Below, in pieces: positions 37,173 to 45,913 of a stretch of DNA of 64,000 nt. Made by a program: the position numbers and the translations under genes. The notes under the pieces were generated by a model that saw only the letters and a program-made list of their open reading frames with translations, searched no databases and was not told the DNA's origin. Origin of the DNA: Hymenobacter negativus (lineage in GTDB: Bacteria > Bacteroidota > Bacteroidia > Cytophagales > Hymenobacteraceae); the NCBI RefSeq assembly GCF_017571495.1, contig NZ_JAGETZ010000019.1, positions 55,000-118,999 of the forward strand. The letters run 5' to 3'. Each line of letters begins with the position of its first letter. The first letter of the stretch is position 1.

Positions 37173-39800
37173 TCAGTGCAACGATACGGACTCGATATCC
37201 AGGCTGAGTGGGCTGCTGGTGGCATTGGCTGTCTCCCAGGTCACTTGCAGCACTTCGGCATCGGTCAGTTTCAAGGCGGGCGGGTTGGCCGGCTGGTACT
37301 CCAGGGGACCAAAGCCGGGGTAGGGGCGAGGCACCAACAGCGCCGCCGCTGGCCGGAATGCACTGAGCGGCAGGCGCAATTCCTGCACCTCCGCGCCTAG
37401 CGGCAGCGCGGCCGAGTAGGCCACGGCATCCTTAGTTATGAGTGTGACTCGTGCGCTGGCGCCGGGCTGACTGCTGCGCGCCCGTACCACCACCTCAGTG
37501 AAGCCGGCCAAGTCGCTGCTGCGGCCCGCCAGCTTGTCACTGAAAAAGGCCCGTAGGCTGGCAGCCGGTCCCGTAGTGGCGGGTTGGCCGGACTGAGGTG
37601 GGCTTTGTACCAGGCGCAGGGCCAGATTGCCATCGGGCAGGGTTACGTAGTCGGTCCAGGCGGTGGGGGCGAGGCCGCGGGCTTCCACCGATTCCTGGTC
37701 GTGGCTGGCCCGGAAGAGGGGGAGCAGGGTGCCAGCGGCCACAATGGGCACTTGGAAATGCTCGGCGTGGGCGTAATCCCAGTCGCGCGGCTGGCCGGTG
37801 AAGTTGCCGGGGTAGGTGAAAGTTTGCGTTCCGCCCCGCTGGGCGCCTTTTTTCACCACAATCCAGTAGCGCAGCTGCCCGGGGTACAGCAGCTCGGCTG
37901 GCACGGTGGCGGCGACCGTAGCGTAGGCCGTGGTGGTCATGGGCAGGGTGCGCGTCTGGCCGTAGTAGTGCTGCGCCACCAGAAAGACGCTGTCGGTAGC
38001 GGCCAACTCGGTGAGGGTGGCGCTGAGGCGCAGGGGCTGGCCGGCCGCGGCCTGGGTGGGCGGCGTGTGGCGCAGCTGGCGGCCCAGCTCCAGGTTTTTG
38101 GGCATCACAAACTCACCCAGCTGCAAGTGGCCGTTGAATGTCGTGCGCTCGGTGTAGGCCGTGGTGGCCTTGCCAGGGGCGGTGAGCAAATAGGCCCCGG
38201 GCTTGAGCGTGAGGCGACCCTGGGCGGCGTGGCTTTGCTCGCTGTTGCCTTCGTTCAGTCCTTTGACGGCGAAGCCCGGCCCCAGGTCATTCAGCGAAAG
38301 TTGCAGCGGCTGCTCGTTCCATAAAATCTGCGTGACGGGCTTGCTCAGCGAGGCTTTCTCAAACGGGTCGCGGATGGGCACGGCATCGGGCATCACCTCC
38401 AGGCGCCACACGCCGGGCGCCAGCTTATCCAGAAAATACGCGCCGGTGCCGCCGTAGCTCACCACCGGCGACGAGCCCACGCCCGCCAAGTGCTGCAGCT
38501 TGGCCGGCTGCCTGGGCACGGTGCCGGTGTTGGCGGTGTAGTAGAATTCCTCCGGCGTGTTCATTTCGCTCAGTTGCTGCCGGTAGCTGATGTGGAAGGC
38601 CCCGAATACGGAGTCCTGCGGGTAGCGTGGGAATTGCTGCCCGCACCCCACGCTGCGGAATACTTTGCCCGCAATGAGCATACTGATGGCCTTGGCCGGC
38701 GTGTAGGCCAGGTTCAGGTAGTGGGTTTGGTATTCGGTGTTGGCATGAGCCAGCGCCAGCGGGTCGTAGGCAAACTGCGTGGCCCACTGAAAACCGGCCT
38801 CCCGGAAGCTGCGGGCCATAAACGGGTACATCACCGGTTGAATAATATCAGCCGATTCGAACTCGTAAATCATCTTGGCTTTGCTCGCAAAGCGCGGGTC
38901 CTGGCGGAATGGGATGGGGTATTGGTCCACGTAAGGCAGAAAGTTGCCGCGCAGCGTGTGGTTGCTCACCAGGCCCTGTGGGTACCACTGAAACGTGAGC
39001 CCATCCACCTTGGCATTGAGCACGGCGGCATACACATCAGGGTTTTCCGACACGTTGTAGAACACCGGCTTGCGACAGCCCGTGGCCCGGATAGCGGCGG
39101 CCATGCGGTCGGCAAAGCTGGTGATTTGGGCCTCGGGCTGGTGATACTTGGGTTCGTTACACACTTCAAAGGCCAGAATACCGGGGTCTTCGCGGTTGAG
39201 CAGCTTGGTATAAGGGTTGCGGTGGTTGAGAAACTGCGTGAGGTAGCGCTCCTGGGCTGCAATAGCCTGTGGGTTGGTATAGGCCTCGCCCTTGGAATAG
39301 ATGCTCGAAAAGCCGGTGCCCGAGTCCTGCTCGGGGTAGCCGTTGTTCCAGTAGGCAATGGGCGTGAGAATGATTTTGATGCCGCGCTGCTTCAGTTCCT
39401 GCACCAGAAAATCGAGTAGGCGCAGGTGCTCGTTTTCCTGCAAATTGCCCGCCGTGTCGGTGATTTCTACGTCCCAGACGTGCACCCGAAACGCATCAAC
39501 ACCCAGCCGGGCCAGGTGGTACACGTCCTGCCGGATGGCCTGCTCATGATTCACGCCTAGCTTCTGGTGCGCCCGGTAAGAGTAGGCGAAAGGCGTGGTA
39601 TAATTCACCCCAAACAGGGCAACTTCCTGCTTGCCCTGCTGCCATCGCAGCACGCCTTTGCCATCCACAAAAACGTCGCCGGTATGTTCCTTACTGGCTT
39701 TTTGAGCCAGCGCTCCCGCCGGGTCGCCTAGGCAAAGAGCAGTGCTGAAAAACGTCAGCAGCAATGGGCGCAAGGGCTTGGAGAAATTAATAAGCATCAT
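37173..39800 (-). CDS. Secreted GH5-like glycoside hydrolase with C-terminal beta domains
   Basis: The 875-residue protein starts with a signal peptide (LLLTFFSTALCLGDPAGALAQ). An N-terminal TIM-barrel of cellulase-like family (about 45-400) follows: ALFGVNYTTPFAYSY, LGVDAFRVHVWD, likely acid/base Glu216 in FEVCNEP and likely nucleophile Glu313 or Glu315 in MIYEFES. Beyond about 420 come several beta-sandwich regions, the last (about 690-870) resembling a carbohydrate-binding domain. The substrate is not known; divergence from galK and beta-galactosidase genes suggests a galactose-containing glycan. The TSS predicted from its promoter lies about 15 bases upstream of the start. Confidence 0.8.
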   Translation of the reverse strand: MMLINFSKPLRPLLLTFFSTALCLGDPAGALAQKASKEHTGDVFVDGKGVLRWQQGKQEVALFGVNYTTPFAYSYRAHQKLGVNHEQAIRQDVYHLARLGVDAFRVHVWDVEITDTAGNLQENEHLRLLDFLVQELKQRGIKIILTPIAYWNNGYPEQDSGTGFSSIYSKGEAYTNPQAIAAQERYLTQFLNHRNPYTKLLNREDPGILAFEVCNEPKYHQPEAQITSFADRMAAAIRATGCRKPVFYNVSENPDVYAAVLNAKVDGLTFQWYPQGLVSNHTLRGNFLPYVDQYPIPFRQDPRFASKAKMIYEFESADIIQPVMYPFMARSFREAGFQWATQFAYDPLALAHANTEYQTHYLNLAYTPAKAISMLIAGKVFRSVGCGQQFPRYPQDSVFGAFHISYRQQLSEMNTPEEFYYTANTGTVPRQPAKLQHLAGVGSSPVVSYGGTGAYFLDKLAPGVWRLEVMPDAVPIRDPFEKASLSKPVTQILWNEQPLQLSLNDLGPGFAVKGLNEGNSEQSHAAQGRLTLKPGAYLLTAPGKATTAYTERTTFNGHLQLGEFVMPKNLELGRQLRHTPPTQAAAGQPLRLSATLTELAATDSVFLVAQHYYGQTRTLPMTTTAYATVAATVPAELLYPGQLRYWIVVKKGAQRGGTQTFTYPGNFTGQPRDWDYAHAEHFQVPIVAAGTLLPLFRASHDQESVEARGLAPTAWTDYVTLPDGNLALRLVQSPPQSGQPATTGPAASLRAFFSDKLAGRSSDLAGFTEVVVRARSSQPGASARVTLITKDAVAYSAALPLGAEVQELRLPLSAFRPAAALLVPRPYPGFGPLEYQPANPPALKLTDAEVLQVTWETANATSSPLSLDIESVSLH

Positions 39801-39821
39801 TTATAAAGCAGATTGAGCCTG

Positions 39822-39852
39822 CGAAGGTACGATATGCAATGATTCACGCAAA
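39822..39852 (-). promoter_or_regulatory. Predicted promoter of the GH5-like gene
   Basis: On the minus strand a -33 TTTG (39852-39849) is followed after 19 bases by TACCTTCG (39829-39822), a 7-of-8 type match to TAnnTTTG. The -33 element is inside the shared palindrome. Confidence 0.5.
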
Positions 39853-39859
39853 CGTTTGC
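39848..39859. promoter_or_regulatory. LacI/GalR-type operator shared by divergent galactoside genes
   Basis: GCAAACGTTTGC is a perfect 12-bp palindrome with the central CG step typical of LacI-family operators. It lies between the GH5-like gene and galK and contains the -33 elements of both predicted promoters. The LacI-family gene at 44773, in the same cluster, is the likely ligand-responsive binder. Binding itself is inferred. Confidence 0.7.
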
Positions 39860-39887
39860 ATGAATTGAAAAAAATGTGCTAATTTTC
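39855..39887 (+). promoter_or_regulatory. Predicted promoter of galK-galT
   Basis: A -33 TTTG (39855-39858) is followed after 21 bases by TAATTTTC (39880-39887), a 7-of-8 match to TAnnTTTG. Bacteroidota sigma-70 promoters use 19-21 base spacing. The -33 lies within the palindrome at 39848. Confidence 0.5.
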
Positions 39888-39988
39888 GGCCCGCAACCGC
39901 TCTGGCTTGTCTTTTCGTTTTGGCCATGCGTAAGCAGTTTACAACACTTGCTCATCCCAGATTTTCGTCCTCCTCATCCCTCCGCCCT

Positions 39989-41155
39989 ATGTCCTCGTCC
40001 CTGGCTCAAGCCATTCAGGCTGATTTTCAACAACGTTTCGGCTATGAGCCGCTGCTGGTGCGGGCTCCTGGCCGCGTCAATCTTATTGGCGAGCACACCG
40101 ACTACAACGGCGGCTTTGTGCTGCCAGCGGCGGTGGACAAGGAGATGACCTTTGCCGTGGGGCTGAACGGCACCGAGAAAATCCGTCTGGCGGCTCACGA
40201 CCTGGGCGAATATTTTGAGCTGGCCAATGCCGCCGAAATCAGCCCCAGCGACACGCACTGGGCTAACTACCTGCTGGGCGTAGCCGCCCAGTTCCAGCTG
40301 CGCGGCCACGCCGTGCCGGGCTTCGACTGCGTGTTTGCCGGCACCGTGCCCATGGGCGCGGGCATGTCGTCGTCGGCCGCCGTGGAGTGCGGCCTGGCCT
40401 TTGCCCTGAACCATTTCCTGAAAACCAGCCTGGAGAAAATGGAGCTGGCGCGCATTGCCCAATTTGCCGAGCACACCTACGCCGGCGTGCAGTGCGGCAT
40501 CATGGACCAGTTTGCCAGCCTTTTCGGCCGCGACGGCCAAGTGGTGCGCCTCGACTGCCGCTCGCTCGACTACGAGTATTTCCCCTTCGACACCCAGGCT
40601 GCCCGCATCGTGCTCTGCAACTCGGGCGTGAAGCACAGCCTGGCCAGCTCCGAGTACAACACCCGCCGCCAAGAGTGCGAGCGCGGCGTATCGGTGCTCC
40701 AGCAGCACTACGAGGGCATTGGCAGCCTGCGCGATGCCACCATGGAGCAGCTCGAAGCCGTACGCTCGGAACTGGGCGGCACCGTGTACCGCCGCTGCGC
40801 CTACGTGGTGCAGGAAAACGCCCGCGTGATAACGGCCTGCAACTGCCTGATTGCCGGCGACCTGGCCGGCTTCGGTAAAGAGATGTACGGCTCGCACGCC
40901 GGCCTGCGCGACGACTACGAAGTGAGCTGCGCCGAACTCGACGTGCTGGTGGAAGCTGCTAAAGCCGCGCCCGGTGTATTCGGCTCGCGCATGATGGGCG
41001 GCGGCTTTGGCGGCTGCACCATCAACCTGGTAGCGCCGGATAAGGTGGACGACTTTATCGCCAGCGTGAGCAAGGTCTACGAGGAGAAATTCGGCCTGAA
41101 GCTGGAAACCTACCAGACCACGATTGTGGATGGGGTAGGGGTGATGGCCGAGTAG
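39989..41155 (+). CDS. galK: Galactokinase
   Basis: GalK phosphorylates alpha-D-galactose to galactose 1-phosphate with ATP (Leloir pathway). The 388-residue GHMP kinase has the galactokinase signature PGRVNLIGEHTDYNGG (27-42), the ATP loop PMGAGMSSSAA (121-131) and the C-terminal motif GSRMMGGGFGGCTINLV. Length is normal for the family. I start at ATG 39989 (MSSSLAQAIQADF); earlier in-frame starts from 39920 add an unstructured Ser-rich stretch. galT follows 91 bases downstream. Confidence 0.95.
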   Translation: MSSSLAQAIQADFQQRFGYEPLLVRAPGRVNLIGEHTDYNGGFVLPAAVDKEMTFAVGLNGTEKIRLAAHDLGEYFELANAAEISPSDTHWANYLLGVAAQFQLRGHAVPGFDCVFAGTVPMGAGMSSSAAVECGLAFALNHFLKTSLEKMELARIAQFAEHTYAGVQCGIMDQFASLFGRDGQVVRLDCRSLDYEYFPFDTQAARIVLCNSGVKHSLASSEYNTRRQECERGVSVLQQHYEGIGSLRDATMEQLEAVRSELGGTVYRRCAYVVQENARVITACNCLIAGDLAGFGKEMYGSHAGLRDDYEVSCAELDVLVEAAKAAPGVFGSRMMGGGFGGCTINLVAPDKVDDFIASVSKVYEEKFGLKLETYQTTIVDGVGVMAE

Positions 41156-41246
41156 CTGTTTACTGTTTCTCATCCTGCGCCGTTTGTCATCCTCCGCTAC
41201 GCGCTGGATGGCAAACTTTTTAGCTACTTAAAAACAACCAAAAGCC

Positions 41247-42302
41247 ATGGCTTCTTTCGATTCCACCGAACATCCGCACCGCCGTTTCAACGCACTGGCC
41301 GGGGAATGGGTCCTTGTTTCGCCGCACCGCTCCAAGCGCCCCTGGCAGGGCCAACAGGAGGAAACCGAGGAAGAAAACCGCCCGGCCTACGACCCCACCT
41401 GCTACCTCTGCCCCGGCAACACCCGCGTGGGCGGCGAGGTTAACCCCAAGTACACCGACACTTTCGTGTTCAACAACGACTTTGGGGCTCTGACCGCCGA
41501 TGTACCCACCGGTGGCATCAACGAAGGCGGCCTGCTGCGGGCCGAGGCCGAGTCGGGCATCTGCCGCGTCATCTGCTTCTCGCCACGCCACGACCTGACG
41601 CTGCCACAAATGACTACGCCGGCCATCCGAAAGGTGGTGGATTTGTGGGTGTCGGAGTTCCAGACCCTCGGCGCCCGGCCCGATATCAACTACGTGCAGA
41701 TTTTCGAGAACAAGGGCCCGATGATGGGCTGCTCGAACCCGCACCCGCACGGCCAGATTTGGGCCCAGCGCACCGTGCCCGGCGAGCCCGCCAAGGAAAC
41801 GGTGCAGCAACTGGCCTACTTCCAAGAGCATGGCCGCACCCTGCTAGCCGACTACCTGCAACTGGAACTGGAGAAAAAAGAGCGGGTGGTCATCGAAAAC
41901 GAGCACTTCGTGGTTCTGGTGCCGTTCTGGGCCGTGTGGCCGTTCGAAACCATCATCATCGCTCGCCGCCCGGTTCAGGACGTGACTCAGCTTACCGATG
42001 ATGAGCGCGACGCGCTGGCCGACATCATCCGCCGCCTCACCATTCGTTACGACAACCTGTTCCACATCAGCTTCCCGTACTCGGCCGGCCTGCACCAGCG
42101 CCCTACCGATGGCCAGGAGCACCCCGAGTGGCACCTGCACATGCACTTCTACCCGCCGCTGCTGCGCTCGGCCACGGTGCGCAAGTTCATGGTGGGCTAC
42201 GAAATGCTGGGCGACCCGCAACGCGACGTAACCCCGGAATTCAGTGCCGGCCGCCTGCGCGAACAGTCGGAAGTGCATTATAAGGGCGTGCCGGCTGAGT
42301 AG
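41247..42302 (+). CDS. galT: UDP-glucose-hexose-1-phosphate uridylyltransferase
   Basis: GalT exchanges UMP between UDP-glucose and galactose 1-phosphate through a uridylyl-histidine intermediate. The 351-residue protein has the zinc-type pair Cys52/Cys55 (CYLCPGN) and the active-site NPHPHGQ with nucleophile His168. EWHLHMHFYPPLLRS near 292-306 supplies further ligands. It stands between galK and the GH42 gene. galE and galM are not in the window. Confidence 0.95.
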   Translation: MASFDSTEHPHRRFNALAGEWVLVSPHRSKRPWQGQQEETEEENRPAYDPTCYLCPGNTRVGGEVNPKYTDTFVFNNDFGALTADVPTGGINEGGLLRAEAESGICRVICFSPRHDLTLPQMTTPAIRKVVDLWVSEFQTLGARPDINYVQIFENKGPMMGCSNPHPHGQIWAQRTVPGEPAKETVQQLAYFQEHGRTLLADYLQLELEKKERVVIENEHFVVLVPFWAVWPFETIIIARRPVQDVTQLTDDERDALADIIRRLTIRYDNLFHISFPYSAGLHQRPTDGQEHPEWHLHMHFYPPLLRSATVRKFMVGYEMLGDPQRDVTPEFSAGRLREQSEVHYKGVPAE

Positions 42303-42324
42303 CACAAGAAACTGGCTGAACAAA

Positions 42325-42438
42325 AGAACGTCATGCCGAGCGCAGTCGAGGCATCTCGCGTGCCACAAATAATTCTTTTTCACGATTGGATTACTGCCCC
42401 GAGCGAGAGGCCTCGGCTGCGCTCAGCATGACGTTCTG
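42325..42438. repeat. Imperfect palindrome between galT and the beta-galactosidase gene
   Basis: The arms near 42325-42360 and 42403-42438 (ACGTCATGCCGAGCGCAGTC / CTGCGCTCAGCATGACGT) pair imperfectly over about 36 bases. The ends CGTCATGC/GCATGACG are related in style to, but different from, the GTCATCC family. It may attenuate read-through from galT. Confidence 0.7.
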
Positions 42439-42469
42439 TTTTTGAAATTACCCCACAACCAGAATCCCA

Positions 42470-44626
42470 ATGCCCCATTCCTACCGCACAATTGGTAGTC
42501 TGCTGGCGGGCCTTTTTCTGCTGAACGCCCCCGCTGCCACAGCCCAAAAAGCGCCTAAAGACGCGAAAGCAGCCACCGCTACCAAAGCCGTACCCGACTA
42601 CTTTCCGGCAGCGGATATGATGACCATTGGGGTCTATTATTACCCGGAGGCGTGGCCGGAAAGCCAGTGGGCGCGCGACTTTGCCAACATGCGCAAGCTG
42701 GGCCTGGAGTTCGTGCACATGGGCGAGTTTGCCTGGGGCCTCTACGAGCCGGAGGAAGGCAAATACACCCTCGACTGGCTGGAGCGGGCCGTGAGTCTGG
42801 CCAACAAAGCCGGTCTGAAAGTAGTGCTGTGTACGCCCAGCGCCACTCCGCCGGTGTGGCTGGCCGAAAACCACCCCGAAGTTCTGATGGTAGACGCGCA
42901 GGGCCGCCGTCAGCAGCACGGCACCCGCCAGCAGGGCAACTGGAGCTCACCGGTGTTCCGGCAGTACGTGGCCAAAATCAACGCCCAACTGGCCCAGCGC
43001 TTCGGCCAGAACCCGGCCGTGGTGGGCTGGCAGATTGATAACGAGCTGAGCCACTACGGCCGCCAGTTTTCCTACGATGACTTCAGCAAAGCCAAGTTTC
43101 AGGTTTGGCTGAAGCAGAAATACGGCACCATCGACAACCTGAACCGCGACTGGGGCAATACCTTCTGGTCGCAGCTCTACCAGAATTTCGAGCAGGTCCG
43201 CATCCCCAACCAGGCCGAACTGGTGGCCGACCCGAACCCGCACGCCCTGCTGGATTTCGAGCGCTTCTTCGCCGATGAGGCGGCCGACTACATCCGCGCC
43301 CAGGCCACTACGCTGCGCCAGTACGCCAAAAACCAGTGGGTGACGACCAACCACATGGCCACCCACCGCGACCTCAACCCCGCCCTCTCGCGCCAGGACC
43401 TGGACCTCATGACCTGGACCGTGTACCCGGTGCATGGCGAGGTATTTCCCCAGAACGGGCCGCTGGCCTACCGGCTGGGTAATGGCTCGATGCTGGGCTT
43501 CATGCACGATTTTATGCGCCCGCTCAACGGCAACGAGGGCATTATGGAGCTGCAGCCGGGGCAGGTGAACTGGGGCGACATCAACCCGCAGCCGCTGCCC
43601 GGCGCCGTGCACATGTGGCTGATGCACTCCTTTGGCTCGGGGGCGAAGTTGATTTGCTCGTACCGCTACCGCCAGCCGCGCGCCGGCAGCGAGCTATACC
43701 ACTACGGCTTCGTAGGGCCCGATGGCGTGACGCCCTTACCCGGCGGCCTCGAATACGCCCAGACTATGCAGGAAATCAACGAGCTGCGAAAGCTGCGCAA
43801 GCCCAACGCTGCTATGCCGGCCCGCTACGCTGCCCGCCGCACGGCCCTGCTCTACAACTACGACAACCGCTTCGACCTCGACAACCACCCCTCTACCACC
43901 CGTTGGAATACGATGGGGCACCTCTTCCGCTACTACGGAGCCCTCAAAACCATGAACTGCCCGGTCGACGTCGTTACCGAAGACCAGGATTTTAGTAAAT
44001 ATCCCTTCCTCGTAGCCCCGGCCTACCAGCTACTCGACAAAGCCCTGGTAAACCGCTGGACCAGCTACGTGCAGGCTGGCGGTCACCTCATTCTCACGGC
44101 CCGCACTGGCCAGAAAGACCGGCGCGGCATGCTCTGGGAAGGTCCCTGGGCCACGCCCATCCTCGACCTCATCGGCGCGAAATTCAACGACCGGGCTTTT
44201 GATATGCTGCCCGGCCAAGTGAAAGGGCAGGTAACTTTTGGCGGCAGAAGCTACGATTGGGGCTCCTGGGGCGAGCTGCTGATGCCCAACGCCGGCACCA
44301 CCGCGCTGGCCAACTACGCCGACCAGTTCTACGCCGGTGCCCCGGCCGCTACCACCCGCAAGCTGGGCAAAGGCACCGTCACCTATGTGGGCGTAGAATC
44401 CCTGGCGGGCGACCTGGAGCGCGATGTTTTGCGCAGCGTGTACACCACTGCTAATGTACCGGTGGAAGCTCTGGCCGACCAGTTTGTGGTGAACTGGCGC
44501 GACGGCTTCTGGGTGGCCACCAACTTCTCTTCGGAAAAGCAGACAGTGCCCGCCCCGGCCGGTGCCAAGCTGCTGGTAGGCACCCGCGAGGTGGCCCCCG
44601 GCGGCGTGGCCGTATGGCAGGAGTAG
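42470..44626 (+). CDS. Secreted GH42 beta-galactosidase
   Basis: The enzyme releases terminal beta-galactose. The 718-residue protein has a signal peptide (SLLAGLFLLNAPAATAQ), then the GH42 TIM barrel: IGVYYYPEAWPESQWARD (53-70), likely acid/base Glu192 in QIDNELSHYG and likely nucleophile Glu360 in IMELQPGQVNWG. The glutamine-amidotransferase-like trimerisation domain follows (about 450-650), then a small C-terminal beta domain. Most GH42 enzymes are cytoplasmic; this one is predicted to be exported, so it would release galactose outside the cytoplasm for galK and galT. No sugar transporter is adjacent. Confidence 0.92.
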   Translation: MPHSYRTIGSLLAGLFLLNAPAATAQKAPKDAKAATATKAVPDYFPAADMMTIGVYYYPEAWPESQWARDFANMRKLGLEFVHMGEFAWGLYEPEEGKYTLDWLERAVSLANKAGLKVVLCTPSATPPVWLAENHPEVLMVDAQGRRQQHGTRQQGNWSSPVFRQYVAKINAQLAQRFGQNPAVVGWQIDNELSHYGRQFSYDDFSKAKFQVWLKQKYGTIDNLNRDWGNTFWSQLYQNFEQVRIPNQAELVADPNPHALLDFERFFADEAADYIRAQATTLRQYAKNQWVTTNHMATHRDLNPALSRQDLDLMTWTVYPVHGEVFPQNGPLAYRLGNGSMLGFMHDFMRPLNGNEGIMELQPGQVNWGDINPQPLPGAVHMWLMHSFGSGAKLICSYRYRQPRAGSELYHYGFVGPDGVTPLPGGLEYAQTMQEINELRKLRKPNAAMPARYAARRTALLYNYDNRFDLDNHPSTTRWNTMGHLFRYYGALKTMNCPVDVVTEDQDFSKYPFLVAPAYQLLDKALVNRWTSYVQAGGHLILTARTGQKDRRGMLWEGPWATPILDLIGAKFNDRAFDMLPGQVKGQVTFGGRSYDWGSWGELLMPNAGTTALANYADQFYAGAPAATTRKLGKGTVTYVGVESLAGDLERDVLRSVYTTANVPVEALADQFVVNWRDGFWVATNFSSEKQTVPAPAGAKLLVGTREVAPGGVAVWQE

Positions 44627-44737
44627 CGAGAGCAGTAGGAAGCATAACACTATGCTTATCTACGTAATGTTTGGCGCTGTGCTTCAGCTTTTGTCATCGT
44701 GCTATGAACAACTGTTCGGCATAACGAGCTTCTGATT

Positions 44738-44745
44738 TACATTTG
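44738..44745 (+). promoter_or_regulatory. Candidate -7 element of the LacI-family gene
   Basis: TACATTTG matches TAnnTTTG exactly. Transcription would start near 44752, inside the longest possible reading frame (from TTG 44743), which is why I place the translation start downstream at TTG 44773. Confidence 0.45.
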
Positions 44746-44772
44746 ACCTATCCCACCAAACTGTTTATTACC

Positions 44773-45807
44773 TTGACTCACAAGCGTGCATCTATTTCGG
44801 ACATTGCCAAGGAACTGAATCTGGCTGTTTCTACGGTTTCTCGGGCGTTGAGCGGCCACGTTCGCATCAGCGCCGCCACGCGTGAGCGGGTGTGGAAGCT
44901 GGCCGAAGAGCTCAATTACCAGCCCAACCACCTGGCCGCCGCCCTGCGCAAGGGTCGCAGCAACACGCTGGGTGTGATTGTGCCGCACATTGATGGGCAC
45001 TTCTTTTCGCAGGTGATGAAAGGCGCCGAAGCCGTGGCCAATAAGGCCGGCTTCAACGTGCTGCTCTGCCAGTCGAATGAGGACTACGAGCAGGAGCAGA
45101 AGAACGTAGACACGATGATAAACGCGCAGGTCGATGGCATCATGGTGTCGATAGCGCGGCCCACGCACGATTTCAGGCACTTCGACAAGATTAAGAAGCG
45201 TGATATTCCGCTGGTGTTTTTCGACCGAATTCTGAATAGCACCGAATTCAATGCTGTGGAGCTGGATGACTTTCAGGGCGGCTACCAGTCCACGAAGCAC
45301 CTGCTGGAGCAGGGCCGCCGCCGCATTGCCCACTTCGGTGGCCCCCAGCACCTCCAGATTTACATCAACCGCTTCGGCGGCTACCGCAAGGCTTTGGAAG
45401 AATACGGCCTGCCGGTGGAAGACGAGCTGGTGATTTTCAGTGATATGTGGCAGGAGGACGGCGACGCCGGCATGAAACAGCTGCTGGCCCTGCCCAACCC
45501 GCCCGATGCCGTGTTCTCGGCCAGCGACTTCACCATTGTAGGGGCTATGCTGGTGCTGAAGGAGCGCGGCCTGCGCATTCCGGAGGACGTCGCCTTGGCC
45601 GGCTTCAGCAACGAGAGCTTCTGCTCCCTTACCGAGCCCCGGCTCACTTCCGTGGACCAGTGCTGCGAAGCCATCGGCAAAGCGGCTATGCAGCTGCTGC
45701 TGGAAATGGTGCAGGAGCGCGGCCATGATACCGCCCCGCGCAAAATCGTCATTCAGCCCAAGTTAATGACGCGGGAATCTTCGTTTGGCCCCCGCCTGTC
45801 AGCCTAA
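44773..45807 (+). CDS. LacI/GalR family transcriptional regulator
   Basis: The 344-residue regulator has the N-terminal LacI HTH and hinge (MTHKRASISDIAKELNLAVSTVSRALSGH, about 7-30; hinge helix region YQPNHLAAALRKGRS) and a periplasmic-binding-like effector domain (TLGVIVPHIDGHFFSQVM, VFFDRIL, AHFGGP, DAVFSASDFTIVGAM). There is no ATG near the start; TTG 44773 gives the usual N-terminal length, while TTG 44743 would add 10 residues and overlaps the -7 box. It probably senses a galactose-derived sugar and binds the palindrome at 39848, repressing the whole cluster. Confidence 0.9.
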   Translation: MTHKRASISDIAKELNLAVSTVSRALSGHVRISAATRERVWKLAEELNYQPNHLAAALRKGRSNTLGVIVPHIDGHFFSQVMKGAEAVANKAGFNVLLCQSNEDYEQEQKNVDTMINAQVDGIMVSIARPTHDFRHFDKIKKRDIPLVFFDRILNSTEFNAVELDDFQGGYQSTKHLLEQGRRRIAHFGGPQHLQIYINRFGGYRKALEEYGLPVEDELVIFSDMWQEDGDAGMKQLLALPNPPDAVFSASDFTIVGAMLVLKERGLRIPEDVALAGFSNESFCSLTEPRLTSVDQCCEAIGKAAMQLLLEMVQERGHDTAPRKIVIQPKLMTRESSFGPRLSA

Positions 45808-45913
45808 GCTACGCTCCGGATAGCAGACGTACAATTTTTCCTCGCCGAAGCACCAGAATGCAGCCAATTCCTGCCGAATTTTGTTGTCTGAATTCCGCCC
45901 TGCTGCCTGCGCT

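Noticed and set aside
41161..41220. Further copy of the GTCATCC palindrome before galT
   Set aside because: CATCCTGCG and CATCCTCCG fragments are present, but both point the same way and no pairing arm is found. I treat it as ordinary spacer.
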